Positions 50,757 through 60,557 of a DNA stretch of 64,000 nt are shown here, one piece after another. The notes below the pieces were generated by a model. It ran no database searches. It was given only the letters and a program-made list of their open reading frames with translations, and was not told where the DNA came from. The stretch comes from Glaciihabitans sp. INWT7 (lineage in GTDB: Bacteria > Actinomycetota > Actinomycetes > Actinomycetales > Microbacteriaceae): positions 3,104,419 through 3,168,418 of the forward strand of contig NZ_CP043653.1 in NCBI RefSeq assembly GCF_014217685.1, given 5' to 3'. Position 1 is the stretch's first letter; each line of letters starts with the position of its first letter. Position numbers and translations under genes: made by a program.

Positions 50757-51369
50757 CGTCGCTCACCTCCAATCTGGTTCGTAGCCGGTCGAGACTTCGA
50801 CGGATATGACTTTTCACCGTGCCGAGCGGCAGGCCGAGCCGTTCGGCGATCTGCGTGTGTGTGAGCCGATCGTAAAACGCGAGTCTCATGATCTGCCTCG
50901 GTATCTCCGGCAGGTCGGCGAGGGCGTCCGCCACCACGAGTCGCTCGGCGAGATCGTCGGGCCAGTCCGTGACCTCCCTGTCGAGACTCTGGATGAGGGC
51001 CTCGCGATCACGACGATCGCGCGCCCGCCGCTCGTGCGCATCCGCGATCGTGTTCTTGGTGATGCCCACCAGCCAGGCTGACAGGCGCGCGCGTTCGGGA
51101 TCGAAGCTCGCCCGTCCGAGCCAGGCGGCGACGAAGACGCGCTGGGTCACATCTTCGGCGTCGGCGACATTGGCGAGCGAGCGCATCGACATTCCGTAGA
51201 CCAACCGCGCCCATCTCTCGTAGACGGTCGCGAGGGCCCGTTCATCACCGGCCTGGAAGCTCGCGACGAGAGAGGACTCGTCGTGGTTCTGGAGCAACTC
51301 GGACACGGGGATCCTGACGGCGGCCGGCGAGGGGTGATCGCCGGGAGAAGGGGTTCTGTTGTCGTTCAA
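50749..51369 (-). CDS. ECF RNA polymerase sigma factor, SigK-like
   Basis: 206 residues. Region 2 has VYGMSMRSLANVADAEDVTQ and VFVAAWLGRASFDPERARLS; region 4 ends with LTHTQIAERLGLPLGTVKSH, a helix-turn-helix. Paired with the RskA-like anti-sigma factor downstream. In this kind of cluster the sigma factor usually drives the secreted DUF4397 and sortase genes next to it. Confidence 0.94.
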   Translation of the reverse strand: MNDNRTPSPGDHPSPAAVRIPVSELLQNHDESSLVASFQAGDERALATVYERWARLVYGMSMRSLANVADAEDVTQRVFVAAWLGRASFDPERARLSAWLVGITKNTIADAHERRARDRRDREALIQSLDREVTDWPDDLAERLVVADALADLPEIPRQIMRLAFYDRLTHTQIAERLGLPLGTVKSHIRRSLDRLRTRLEVSDDE

Positions 51370-51415
51370 CCTAGCCTCACCCGCCCGCGGAGTGAATATC
51401 TCGGATAGCAGATCG

Positions 51416-52075
51416 TCAATTGCCCGCGGGGGCCGCGGTGACCGGGGTCGCCGTCACGATGACGTTGTCGAGGTAGTGCCCGGTCTTCGAGTTGAAGACG
51501 CCGCCACAGGTCACCAGGGTGAGACGCGGCGCGCCACTGGTATCGAAGACCTCGGCCATCGGGGCGTCGATCTTTCCTACCTGCCGCAACTCGGTCACGG
51601 TGTAGGCAACCGTCGAGCCATCCTCGCCCAGCAGCGTGATGGCGTCTCCCGCTGTCGCATTCTTGAGCTTGCTGAATGGTCCGATGCCGTCGTGCCACGA
51701 ATCGATGTGAGCTGCAATCACGGTCGCGCCATGGCTCGCTGCGAGTCCGGGACTATAGCGATACCACCCCGCGTCCGCGGCGTTGGCCGGAAGAGCCATG
51801 GCGCCCTTGGCGTCGACCCCTTCGGCGGTCACGGTCATATCGATGCCCAGCCTGTCGAAGCGGATGCGCACAGGCGCGACGACGGAGGCGACCGAGACGC
51901 TGCCGAGTGAGGCATCCGACTTCGGGATGTCGGGAGCCGTCGGCCGCGGGCTCGGCATCGCCGACACTGTCGGTTTGGCCACGGGTGCGGGTGCTGCCGT
52001 GCAACCGGCGAGCACGGGAAGGGCCAGGCAGAGCGCCGATGCGGCGCCGATACCGGCCCTTCCCGTCATTCTCAC
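51416..52075 (-). CDS. Class F sortase lipoprotein
   Basis: 219 residues from GTG 52075 (GAGGAA upstream; ATG 52069 possible). Lipobox VLAGC at about 21-25 anchors it outside the membrane. The sortase domain has HIDSW (catalytic His, about 125), RLTLVTCGG with the catalytic Cys near 186, and a downstream Arg position not certain (HYLDNVIV follows). Class F enzymes attach or process secreted proteins. It lies directly after the DUF4397 gene. Confidence 0.88.
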   Translation of the reverse strand: MRMTGRAGIGAASALCLALPVLAGCTAAPAPVAKPTVSAMPSPRPTAPDIPKSDASLGSVSVASVVAPVRIRFDRLGIDMTVTAEGVDAKGAMALPANAADAGWYRYSPGLAASHGATVIAAHIDSWHDGIGPFSKLKNATAGDAITLLGEDGSTVAYTVTELRQVGKIDAPMAEVFDTSGAPRLTLVTCGGVFNSKTGHYLDNVIVTATPVTAAPAGN

Positions 52076-52103
52076 TGCAGGTTCCTCTTCAGGCGCTGCG
52101 CCA

Positions 52104-52973
52104 TCAGGCGCGCGACCCGACCTTCCTGCGAGCGACTACCAGCACAGCGGCGGCGGCGAGGAGCAACCCGAATGCTCCGAGGCCGATCGTCGAAAGGGTC
52201 TGTGCCGATTCGGCGCGTGCTGCCGCGCCGGTCTCACCGGCGGGGACGCCCGCCGGCGGGGTGTGCAGTCCGGTGATGGTCTGCACGGCGAGGGCGAGTG
52301 TGCTGTCCGCAGCACTGCCGTAGGCGTAGACGATGGTGTTCACGCCCTCCTGGATGGCGACATCAGCCGGTCCGATGAGCACGGGAGTCGTCGTTCCCGC
52401 CGCCACGACGGAGGCCGAGACCGTGGTCGGAGCGAGGTTGAGGATCTGCTCGTTCGGGTTTGTCAACCCACTGACAACGGGCGACCCGCCCGCGAGCACG
52501 TCCACGGCCGGGGCGGCGGCGACATGACGCACGGTGAGGCGGCCCTGGCCCGCCGCGGTCTTGGAGATGTCATTCGTGAACAGGGTGGCGGTGGGGGTGC
52601 CGGTTGCCGAGAGGTGCGCGACGGCGGTGTAGTTGCCACCGTCTGCGAGCGGCAGGTCGACCGGGCCGATGACGACGGCATCCGTCGCGGAGGTCGCGGT
52701 AGACGAGGTGATCGCGACCGAATAGGTGCCGGGGGCGAGACTGAGGGGGCCGGCGAGCGTGCCTGGGGTGAAGTCGTCGAGGGTGAGGGCCCCGTTCACC
52801 CAGACGTCGACGGTGACTCCGGGGACACCGTGCAGCACGGAGAGCTGGGCGTTCGTGGCGGCCGAGGCCGGAAGCGGCGCCGCGAGTGCGACGAGAAGGA
52901 ATGCACCGGCAGCGCCGCCGGCCATGATTCGAGTTTTCACGTGTCTGCTCCAATTCGCGAGCATGCTGGTCAT
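52104..52973 (-). CDS. DUF4397 domain surface protein
   Basis: 289 residues. Signal peptide to about 39 (PASAAT), two DUF4397-like beta domains starting AQLSVLHGVPGVTVDVWVNG and GRLTVRHVAAAPAVDVLAGG, a threonine/alanine linker and a C-terminal hydrophobic helix plus basic RRKVGSRA. The pre-helix LSTIG is not a standard LPXTG, so it is either membrane-anchored or uses a divergent signal for the neighbouring class F sortase. Confidence 0.9.
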   Translation of the reverse strand: MTSMLANWSRHVKTRIMAGGAAGAFLLVALAAPLPASAATNAQLSVLHGVPGVTVDVWVNGALTLDDFTPGTLAGPLSLAPGTYSVAITSSTATSATDAVVIGPVDLPLADGGNYTAVAHLSATGTPTATLFTNDISKTAAGQGRLTVRHVAAAPAVDVLAGGSPVVSGLTNPNEQILNLAPTTVSASVVAAGTTTPVLIGPADVAIQEGVNTIVYAYGSAADSTLALAVQTITGLHTPPAGVPAGETGAAARAESAQTLSTIGLGAFGLLLAAAAVLVVARRKVGSRA

Positions 52974-53077
52974 GCTCTTATCGGGTACTACCGGCGCAAA
53001 GACCCGATCGGATGCACCCGGCGCGAAAAAAGTTCTGGCAATTCGCCCGGTGCCCGCAGCCTAAAATCACTGGAGTG

Positions 53078-53842
53078 ATGAATCTCCGCCCGAACCTCCT
53101 CAGCCGGGCCGCCGCCATACCCCTCGCCCCGGTGCTGCTCGTGCAGGCGCGACGGGCGCGTGCGAGCATCCCGCGCCTGCCGGATGCGGCCCTTCCCTGG
53201 AGCGGCTCGCTGCCCGGCGCCGACCTGATCCGTCTTCTCGTGCTCGGCGACTCCACGGCGGCCGGGGTCGGGGCCGACAGCCAGAGCGAGGCATTGCCGG
53301 GCAGCCTCGCCCACGAATTCGGTGACCGCTTCGACCGCGGGACCAGTTGGACGGCCATCGGCGAGAACGGAGCGACCTCCCGCGACATCCTCGATCGCTT
53401 CATCGACGACGCCACGGCAGCCACCTACGACGTCGTCTTTCTCACCATCGGCGCCAATGACGCCCTCGGCCTGCGCTCCCGCCGCGCCTTCGCCCAGGAT
53501 GTGCGGGAGATCGTGCGCCGGCTTCTCGCCGTGAACCCGGATGCACTGCTCCTGGTCTCGCTGATGCCCCGGTTCGACCGCTTCCGCAGTCTCCAGAGCC
53601 CCTTGCGCTGGAACCTCGCCCTCCATGCGGCGAGCCTCGACGATGCGGCGCGCGCCGCCGTGCGCGGCCTCGACCGGGTGTTCGCCCTGCCGAAGCCGCC
53701 GCCGTACACCCCGACGTTCTGGGCGACGGACCTCTTCCACCCCGGCCCCTCCGGATACCGGGAATGGGCGGAGTTCGTGCTCGACTCTGTGCCGCTCAGC
53801 CTGCTCGCGCCGCTGCGGCGCAGGCACTCACGCCGCGGCTGA
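53078..53842 (+). CDS. SGNH/GDSL hydrolase
   Basis: 254 residues from ATG 53078 (GGAG just upstream; a TAAAAT -10 box at 53062-53067). Block I is VLGDSTAAG (Ser nucleophile near 58), block III TIGANDALG and block V DLFHPGPSGY with Asp and His. Lipase/esterase family acting on acyl or acetyl esters. The N-terminus has a short hydrophobic helix, so it may be membrane-associated. Ends 15 bases inside the convergent transporter gene. Confidence 0.9.
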   Translation: MNLRPNLLSRAAAIPLAPVLLVQARRARASIPRLPDAALPWSGSLPGADLIRLLVLGDSTAAGVGADSQSEALPGSLAHEFGDRFDRGTSWTAIGENGATSRDILDRFIDDATAATYDVVFLTIGANDALGLRSRRAFAQDVREIVRRLLAVNPDALLLVSLMPRFDRFRSLQSPLRWNLALHAASLDDAARAAVRGLDRVFALPKPPPYTPTFWATDLFHPGPSGYREWAEFVLDSVPLSLLAPLRRRHSRRG

Positions 53843-54955
53843 GGCTCGCTTCGCGGTGTCGACACCGGGGACCGGCGTGATCGGATCATTCCAGCGCTTG
53901 ATGATCGCCCACGCCACCGCGGCAGCGGGCACCGAGATCAGGGTGCCGAAGATTCCGCCGAGGATCGTGCCGGCGGTGAGCGCAAGCAACACCACGAGTC
54001 CGTGCAACTTCAGCGACTTGCCCATCACGAACGGCGAGAGGAAGTTGCCCTCGATCTGCTGCACCGCGATCACGACGATCGCGACCACGATCGCGGCGGT
54101 GAGGCCGTTAGTCACGAGCGTGACGAGGGCGGCGATGATGCCCGTCGCCGTCGCACCGACAAGCGGGATGAATGCACCGATGAACACGAGGATCGCCAAC
54201 GGGATCGCCAACGGCACCTGCAGGATCAGCATGGCGACCCCGATGAACACCGAGTCGACCAGCGCGATGATCGCGGTGCCCCGCACATACCCCCCGAGGG
54301 TCTCCACCGCGCTGTCGCCGGCCCGGCGCAGTTTGGCGTGCATGACGGGCTGGAACGGCCGGATGAGGAAGGCCCAGATCATCGGCCCGTCCTTCATGAA
54401 ATAGAAGAGCACGATCACCGTGAGCACAGCGCCGGTGACGAGCTCGGCCGCTGTCGATACCCCGGCGAGCGCGCCGGAGCCGAACTGGGCACTCGTGACG
54501 AAATCGACCAGTGTCTTCTGCACGTCGCTGATCTGCTTCGCGTCGATGTTGAGCGGTCCGTTCTGCACGAAATCGGCGATGGTGTTGATGCCGGAGCTCA
54601 CCGACTTCTGCAGAGTGGAGAACTGCGACTGCACCTGGAAGACCGCGATGGTGATCACCCCACCGAACACGACCACCCCCGCAAGCAGCGAGATGATCGC
54701 GGCGAGCACCCGCGGCATGTGCTTCTCGAGCACTCTGACCACCGGTCGGAACGCGGATGCCACGATCAGGGCGAGAAGCACCGGCACCACCACGAGCTGC
54801 AGCTGGGTCGCCGCGAAGACGATGAGCACCACGATCGACAGCACAAGCAGCGCTTGTCCGCAACGCTGGGCGATGCGCCCGAAGGTGTCGCTCCAGACCG
54901 CTGAAGAGGTGCGCAGGTCGGGCACGGGCACGGTGATTGGCTTCTTGGTGAACAT
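53828..54955 (-). CDS. AI-2E family transporter
   Basis: 375 residues from ATG 54955. Eight membrane helices with family motifs [11 protein letters not shown] (about 198-208), a long [16 protein letters not shown] segment and [17 protein letters not shown]. Members export diverse molecules or exchange ions; the AI-2 label from E. coli TqsA does not prove a signal-molecule role. The open frame extends upstream beyond 54955 without membrane sequence. Confidence 0.9.
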   Translation of the reverse strand: MFTKKPITVPVPDLRTSSAVWSDTFGRIAQRCGQALLVLSIVVLIVFAATQLQLVVVPVLLALIVASAFRPVVRVLEKHMPRVLAAIISLLAGVVVFGGVITIAVFQVQSQFSTLQKSVSSGINTIADFVQNGPLNIDAKQISDVQKTLVDFVTSAQFGSGALAGVSTAAELVTGAVLTVIVLFYFMKDGPMIWAFLIRPFQPVMHAKLRRAGDSAVETLGGYVRGTAIIALVDSVFIGVAMLILQVPLAIPLAILVFIGAFIPLVGATATGIIAALVTLVTNGLTAAIVVAIVVIAVQQIEGNFLSPFVMGKSLKLHGLVVLLALTAGTILGGIFGTLISVPAAAVAWAIIKRWNDPITPVPGVDTAKRASAAA

Positions 54956-55069
54956 GGATCGAGCGTACCGATGGCCCACCGATCCGGCGTGGGGCTTGCG
55001 CGAAGGGTCCCGGCATGCACTCCGATAGACTGGAGACATCCACCCATAGGCGAACTCCTGGAGTGACTT

Positions 55070-55330
55070 GTGCCCGTAATCGTCGTCGAGGTCATGCCGA
55101 AGCCCGAACTTCTCGACCCTCAGGGCAAGGCCGTCGCCGGTGCTCTTCATCGCCTCGGTCGGTCCGGTGTCGCCGGCGTGCGCATCGGCAAGCGTTTCGA
55201 GGTCACTGTCGACGAGGTCACGGATGCGGTACTCGCCGAGGTCACGACGTTGGCGAACGACATGTTCTCCAACTCCGTCATCGAAGATGTCGTCTCGATC
55301 TCCGTCGAGTCACCCTCCGCCACGTCATGA
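55070..55330 (+). CDS. purS: FGAM synthase subunit PurS
   Basis: 86 residues from GTG 55070 with GGAG upstream. PurS bridges PurQ and PurL and helps transfer ammonia. Motifs [20 protein letters not shown] and [13 protein letters not shown]. The stop overlaps purQ (ATGA). A -10-like TAGACT lies at 55025-55030, about 40 bases before the start. Confidence 0.95.
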   Translation: MPVIVVEVMPKPELLDPQGKAVAGALHRLGRSGVAGVRIGKRFEVTVDEVTDAVLAEVTTLANDMFSNSVIEDVVSISVESPSATS

Positions 55331-56025
55331 CCAGCATCGGCGTCATCACCTTCCCCGGTTCGCTCGACGACCGGGATGCCCAGCGCGCTGTGCGACTGGC
55401 CGGAGCCACTCCGGTCGCCCTCTGGCACGGCTCCCACTCGCTCGAGGGCGTCGACGCGATCGTGCTGCCGGGTGGCTTCAGCTACGGCGATTACTTGCGC
55501 TGCGGCGCCATCGCCTCCCTCTCGCCGATCATGGCGGAGGTCATCGATGCGGCGGGCAAGGGGATGCCGGTTCTGGGCATCTGCAACGGATTCCAGATGC
55601 TCACCGAGGCGCACCTGCTCGAGGGCGGCTTGATCCGCAACGATCATGGCAGCTTCATCTGCCGCGACCAGAAACTGCGGGTAGAGAACACCGCCACCGC
55701 CTGGACCAATGAGTTCGAATCCGGGGCCGAGATCACCATCCCGCTGAAAAACGGGGAAGGCGGCTTCATCGCCGATGCGGAGACCATCGCCCGGCTCGAA
55801 GGCGAAGGGCGGGTGGTCTTCCGCTACCTGGACGTCAACCCCAACGGCTCACTCGACGACATCGCCGGCATCACGAACGCCCGCGGAAACGTCGTCGGCC
55901 TGATGCCGCATCCTGAGCACGCGACCGAAGAAGGATTCGGCCCCGATACCGCTCTCGCGATGCGCAACGGAACCGACGGGCTCACCGTCTTCACGAGCGC
56001 GATCGCGGCACTCATCTCGGCCTGA
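55327..56025 (+). CDS. purQ: FGAM synthase subunit PurQ (glutaminase)
   Basis: 232 residues from ATG 55327. Class I glutamine amidotransferase: [15 protein letters not shown], nucleophile GICNGFQ with Cys near 89, and MPHPEHA supplying the His/Glu. Releases ammonia from glutamine for PurL. Ends five bases before the convergent MscS-type gene. Confidence 0.97.
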   Translation: MTSIGVITFPGSLDDRDAQRAVRLAGATPVALWHGSHSLEGVDAIVLPGGFSYGDYLRCGAIASLSPIMAEVIDAAGKGMPVLGICNGFQMLTEAHLLEGGLIRNDHGSFICRDQKLRVENTATAWTNEFESGAEITIPLKNGEGGFIADAETIARLEGEGRVVFRYLDVNPNGSLDDIAGITNARGNVVGLMPHPEHATEEGFGPDTALAMRNGTDGLTVFTSAIAALISA

Positions 56026-56030
56026 GTTTC

Positions 56031-57191
56031 TCAGGTGTGATCCGGATCGATGACCGGCATCGTGCCGGTGAACTGGCTCGCCCGCTCCTCGGCCTCGCGA
56101 GTGCCGGTGAAGAGTCCGATCGGCTCGGTCGACGGTGCACCCTCTCTCGGCCGGGATGCCGGGTCGACGGACTGGATGCGCGTGCGCGGCAGTGCCGCGA
56201 TATCCGTCTCGTGCAGCCACTGGACCAGCTGTTCGCGCACGTGGCAGCGCAGATCGAAGAGGGTGGGCGCGTCCACCGCCGAGACCAGGACGCGGAAGCG
56301 CACGAAGCCACCGACCGCATCCGTCACCTGCAGCACCCCGGTGCGACCGTCCCACAGCGGCGACTCGGCCAGGATCGCCTCGAGCCGTTCGCGCATCTCT
56401 GATGGGCTCGCCTGCCAGTCGAGGTCGAACTCGACAGAGCCGAGCAGCTCACTGGAGTGTCTCGTCCAGTTCTCGAACGGAGTGTTGGTGAAATAGGTGG
56501 AGGGGAGCACGAGACGCCGATCGTCCCAGATGTGGACCACCACATAGGTGAGCGTGATCTCCTCGATCCGCCCCCACTCGGTCTCGGCGATCACCACGTC
56601 ATCCACCCGGATGGCATCGCTGAAGGCGAGCTGGATTCCGGCGAATACATTGGCGAGGGTCGACTGCGCGGCGAGACCGGCAACGATCGAAACGACTCCC
56701 GCGGAGGCGAGGACGCTCGCCCCGACCGCCTGCACCCCGGGGAAGGTGAGCAGTATCGACGCGATTCCGATGATCACGATGATCACACTCGCCAGACGAC
56801 GCACGATGGCGATCTGGGTCTGGGCTCGACGGGCACGCTTGTTGTCCGCGACATCCGTGCGGTATCTGCCGGTGGCGAGGCCGAGCCCGAAACTCACCAG
56901 GGCTGCCGCGAGCCAGGTGCCCGCGGCGATCGTGGCGATGAGGAATGCGTGGTCGACGGTGGTGAGCGGCACCGCCACCGGCAGGGTGAGATGAACGGCG
57001 ATCCAGAGTGCGACCACCAGGAGGAACACGCGATACGGCATCCGCGCCCGCAGGATGAGCGCCCGTGCCCAGCTCTCGCGCCGTGCGGTGAGCCGCGCGG
57101 CCACCGAAGTGACCACCACCACCACGAGCACGGCGACGAGGGCGATGACCACGGCGATGCCGAGTCCGATCCACGATTTCCAGTCCGACAT
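56031..57191 (-). CDS. Small-conductance mechanosensitive channel (MscS family)
   Basis: 386 residues from ATG 57191; the longer frame upstream lacks a good start. Three or more membrane helices, the pore helix GASVLASAGVVSIVAGLAAQ (about 190-209, Gly/Ala packing) and the MscS beta domain IRVDDVVIAETEWGRIEEIT, FPSTYFTNTPFENWT-like segment. C-terminal ~60 residues are hydrophilic. Protects against hypo-osmotic shock. Inserted on the opposite strand between purQ and purL. Confidence 0.92.
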   Translation of the reverse strand: MSDWKSWIGLGIAVVIALVAVLVVVVVTSVAARLTARRESWARALILRARMPYRVFLLVVALWIAVHLTLPVAVPLTTVDHAFLIATIAAGTWLAAALVSFGLGLATGRYRTDVADNKRARRAQTQIAIVRRLASVIIVIIGIASILLTFPGVQAVGASVLASAGVVSIVAGLAAQSTLANVFAGIQLAFSDAIRVDDVVIAETEWGRIEEITLTYVVVHIWDDRRLVLPSTYFTNTPFENWTRHSSELLGSVEFDLDWQASPSEMRERLEAILAESPLWDGRTGVLQVTDAVGGFVRFRVLVSAVDAPTLFDLRCHVREQLVQWLHETDIAALPRTRIQSVDPASRPREGAPSTEPIGLFTGTREAEERASQFTGTMPVIDPDHT

Positions 57192-57288
57192 GACGCCAAG
57201 AGTAGGCGGTTTTTGCTCCACGGCAACGGCGAGAATCACCCGCGAGTGGGGGCTGCCGTTCACGGGCGGGGGCCTTTAATGTGAGCGG

Positions 57289-57666
57289 ATGGCCACCAGC
57301 CTCACCATCCTCCTTCGCCTCGTCGCCGCCCTCAACGACCCCGAGGAGCCCTACCGTTTCGAGGTGCAGGGCGAGACGATCGTCGGAACCTGGGATGTCA
57401 GGCGCGCCGCCGTCGAGGATGTCCCCGACTTGGGCACCGTGGATTGGGACTACCGCCTCAGCGTGCGGCTCGACGAGAACAAGAGCACCTACGAATTCAC
57501 CGAACACCGCGGCGCGGGCGTGGTCACCGCGACCCGGGCCGCCCCCGCGCCGGTACACAGCCACTCCTACCCCACCAGCCGCATCACCGACCCCCTCTTC
57601 ACCTTCCTCGAGGGCAACGGCTACTCCCGAAAGAAGGCTTTCCTCCGCCGGTTGCTCAGCCGCTGA
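57289..57666 (+). CDS. Unrecognised small protein
   Basis: 125 residues. Starts MATSLTILLRLVAALNDPEE; the remainder is hydrophilic with WDYRLSVRLDENKSTYEFTE and a basic end KKAFLRRLLSR. No membrane segment beyond a weak N-terminal helix and no known motif. A TTTAAT box at 57275-57280 lies 8 bases before the ATG, suggesting a leaderless or near-leaderless message. It sits 68 bases upstream of purL. Confidence 0.7.
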   Translation: MATSLTILLRLVAALNDPEEPYRFEVQGETIVGTWDVRRAAVEDVPDLGTVDWDYRLSVRLDENKSTYEFTEHRGAGVVTATRAAPAPVHSHSYPTSRITDPLFTFLEGNGYSRKKAFLRRLLSR

Positions 57667-57686
57667 ATCGCGACCCTCCGCGCCGG

Positions 57687-57692
57687 TAGAAT
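57687..57692 (+). promoter_or_regulatory. -10 box upstream of purL
   Basis: TAGAAT with a preceding TGAATC-like -35 at 57664-57669 (17-base spacer). It would give purL its own transcript with a leader of about 36 bases, separate from purSQ. Confidence 0.4.
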
Positions 57693-57734
57693 TGGGGCTT
57701 CCGGCACGCCCTCGATCCAGGAGTCTTTGCGCCC

Positions 57735-60038
57735 GTGAGCACCCCACCAGTTTCCCTCCCCGACACCGTTTCGAACGCCGCAGCCACCCCCGACCGGGAG
57801 CAGCCCTACGCGGCCCTCGGCCTGAAGCCCGACGAATACGCGAGCATCCGCGAGATCCTCGGTCGCCGCCCCACCAGCGGTGAACTCGCGATGTACTCGG
57901 TCATGTGGAGCGAGCACTGCTCCTACAAGTCCTCGAAGATGTACCTGCGCCAGTTCGGTGACAAGACGACACCGAAGATGCGCGAGAACCTCATGGTGGG
58001 CATGGGCGAGAACGCGGGCGTCGTGGATGTCGGCCAGGGCTGGGCCGTGACCTTCAAGATCGAGAGCCACAACCATCCGTCGTACATCGAGCCGTTCCAG
58101 GGTGCTGCCACCGGCGTCGGCGGAATCGTGCGCGACATCATCTCGATGGGCGCCCGACCGGTCGCGGTCATGGATGCCCTGCGCTTCGGTGCGATCGACG
58201 ACCCGGACACCGCGAGAGTCGTGCACGGTGTTGTCGCCGGCATCTCGTTCTACGGCAACTGTCTCGGACTCCCCAACATCGGTGGCGAGACCTGGTTCGA
58301 CTCCGTCTACCAAGCCAATCCCCTGGTGAATGCGTTGGCCGTCGGTGTGCTTCGCCATGAAGACCTGCACCTCGCGAATGCGCGGGGCGTCGGCAACAAG
58401 GTCGTGTTGTTCGGAGCCCGTACCGGCGGGGACGGCATCGGCGGGGCATCCATCCTGGCCTCCGATTCGTTCTCTGCGGGCGGTCCGACCAAGCGCCCCG
58501 CCGTGCAGGTGGGCGACCCCTTCGCCGAGAAGGTGCTCATCGAGTGCTGCCTCGAGCTGTTCCAGCAGGAGCTCGTCGAAGGCATCCAGGACCTCGGGGC
58601 CGCCGGCATCAGCTGCGCGACCTCGGAGCTCGCCTCCAATGGCGACGGCGGCATGTTCATCGAGCTCGAGAAGGTGCTTCTGCGGGACCCGACTCTCACC
58701 GCAGAGGAGATCCTCATGTCGGAGTCGCAGGAGCGCATGATGGCCATCGTGACGCCCGAGAAGCTGGATGGATTTCTCGCCGTCACCGCGAAGTGGGATG
58801 TGGAGACCTCTGTGCTCGGTGAGGTCACCGACACCGGGCGCCTCATCATCAACTGGCACGGCGAGGAGATTGTCAACGTGCTGCCACGCACCGTCGCGGT
58901 CGATGGCCCGGTGTACGAGCGCCCCGTCGCCTACCCGAGCTGGATCGATGCACTGCAGGCCGATTCCGCGTCGTCGCTGCGGCGCGCGACATCCCCCGCC
59001 GAGCTCCGCGAACAGGCGATCGCCCTGCTCGGCAGCGGCAACCTCGCCTCGAAGGACTGGATCACCAACCAGTACGACCGCTATGTGATGGGCAACACGG
59101 CGCTGTCGTTCCCGGATGACGGCGGCATGGTGCGCGTCGACGAGGAGACCGGGCTCGGGTTCGCCGTCGCCACCGACGCCAACGGGCGCTACGCCTACCT
59201 CGATCCTTACCAGGGCGCGCAGCTCGCCCTCGCCGAGGCCTTCCGCAACGTGGCCGTCACTGGCGCGACCCCGGTGGCCGTCTCCGACTGTCTCAACTTC
59301 GGCTCGCCGGAAAACCCCGAGGTGATGTGGCAGTTCTCGAAGGCGGTCGAGGGACTGGCCGACGGATGCCTCGAGCTCGAGATCCCCGTCACGGGCGGCA
59401 ACGTCTCGTTCTACAACCAGACCGGGGACGTGCCGATCCACCCGACTCCGGTCGTGGCCGTGCTCGGCGTGATCGACGACGTCGCCGACCGCATCCCGAG
59501 TGGCTGGCAGGACGAGGGCAACAACATCTACCTGCTCGGCACCACGCGTGACGAGCTCGACGGATCGGCGTGGGCGGGAGTCATCCACTCCCACCTCGGC
59601 GGCCATCCTCCGATCGTCGATTTCGCCGCGGAGCAGGCGCTGGCCGGGCTCATCAAGTCGGGTTCGGAGCAGAACATCATCGCCTCGGCGCACGACCTCT
59701 CCGACGGGGGCCTCATCCAGGCCGTCTCTGAGTCGGTGCTCCGCTTCGGTATCGGCGCCAGGCTCTGGATCACCGAGCTCATGGAGCGAGACGGCGTCGA
59801 CGCGACGGCGGCGTTCTTCAGCGAGTCGGGTGCCCGGGCGATCGTCTCGGTTCCGCGTGAAGACGACGTGCGCTTCATCGGTCTCTGCGAGGGGCGCGGC
59901 GTGCCCGCATTGCGCGTCGGAGTGACGGATGGCACGGGCCTCGAGGTGCAGGACCAGTTCGCCCTCACGCTCGAGGAGCTGCGCGCCACTCACCGCGGCA
60001 CCCTCGCGGAGCACTTCGGGCCTGTCGTCGGGTACTGA
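57735..60038 (+). CDS. purL: FGAM synthase subunit PurL
   Basis: 767 residues from GTG 57735 (AGGAG upstream). Small-type Pur[38 protein letters not shown] with the catalytic His, [28 protein letters not shown], and the second half [20 protein letters not shown] and [12 protein letters not shown]. Works with PurS and PurQ to convert FGAR to FGAM using ATP and ammonia. Separated from purQ by the MscS and a small gene. Confidence 0.98.
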   Translation: MSTPPVSLPDTVSNAAATPDREQPYAALGLKPDEYASIREILGRRPTSGELAMYSVMWSEHCSYKSSKMYLRQFGDKTTPKMRENLMVGMGENAGVVDVGQGWAVTFKIESHNHPSYIEPFQGAATGVGGIVRDIISMGARPVAVMDALRFGAIDDPDTARVVHGVVAGISFYGNCLGLPNIGGETWFDSVYQANPLVNALAVGVLRHEDLHLANARGVGNKVVLFGARTGGDGIGGASILASDSFSAGGPTKRPAVQVGDPFAEKVLIECCLELFQQELVEGIQDLGAAGISCATSELASNGDGGMFIELEKVLLRDPTLTAEEILMSESQERMMAIVTPEKLDGFLAVTAKWDVETSVLGEVTDTGRLIINWHGEEIVNVLPRTVAVDGPVYERPVAYPSWIDALQADSASSLRRATSPAELREQAIALLGSGNLASKDWITNQYDRYVMGNTALSFPDDGGMVRVDEETGLGFAVATDANGRYAYLDPYQGAQLALAEAFRNVAVTGATPVAVSDCLNFGSPENPEVMWQFSKAVEGLADGCLELEIPVTGGNVSFYNQTGDVPIHPTPVVAVLGVIDDVADRIPSGWQDEGNNIYLLGTTRDELDGSAWAGVIHSHLGGHPPIVDFAAEQALAGLIKSGSEQNIIASAHDLSDGGLIQAVSESVLRFGIGARLWITELMERDGVDATAAFFSESGARAIVSVPREDDVRFIGLCEGRGVPALRVGVTDGTGLEVQDQFALTLEELRATHRGTLAEHFGPVVGY

Positions 60039-60107
60039 GTTCTGGGGCGCTGAGTGGCTGCGCCGGTCTGCGGCGGGCGCGGTGCTGGGGCCGGCCCGTC
60101 GTCTCTC

Positions 60108-60261
60108 TCGCGGCCCACCAGCGGCGCCCTTCGTCTCTCTCGACGAACTGTCGCCGCGCACGAGCGGAGCCCTTCGCGGAACTGTCGCCGCGAACCAGCG
60201 GCGCTCGTCGTCTCTCCAGACGAACTCTCGCCGCGCACCAGCGGAGCCCCTCGGGGAACTG
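60108..60261. repeat. Two 77-bp tandem repeats downstream of purL
   Basis: Copy 1 60108-60184 and copy 2 60185-60261, each made of a 43-bp and a 34-bp half that are themselves similar (TCGCCGCG.ACCAGCGG.GCCC core, ending GAACTG or GAACTC). No supported gene in 60039-60557; the remainder (60262-60557) shows only TGTGACGG-like words and no clear ORF start before 60558. Confidence 0.8.
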
Positions 60262-60557
60262 TCGCCAACGGCTGACTGTGCGCGCCCGGGGGATTGTTTG
60301 TGACGGTTCGGCACCGCCATGGGGGGGTCGGGTCGGGGCCGTGGAGCGGTTTCTTGGAGATCGACGGCATCTGGATGGGTCTCCCGGGGCAGAGTTTCGC
60401 CACCCGGCACAAATCGCCGAATGACCGCCGTTCCACAGCCATAACCGACGGCCGGCCAGCGGCAGGTCCCGTCCTCCCCCGTCGGGGATTGGCCGCGAAA
60501 ACCCTCGGTCTGCGAGATGGAGGCCCGGGAGAGCGCTGCACAGTGCATCGTGTTCGC

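Noticed and set aside
60294-60557. Extended N-terminus of the AbiEi/DUF559-type gene
   Set aside because: The upstream codons give a glycine/proline-rich stretch unlike the family, with no ribosome site; the domain begins just after ATG 60558.
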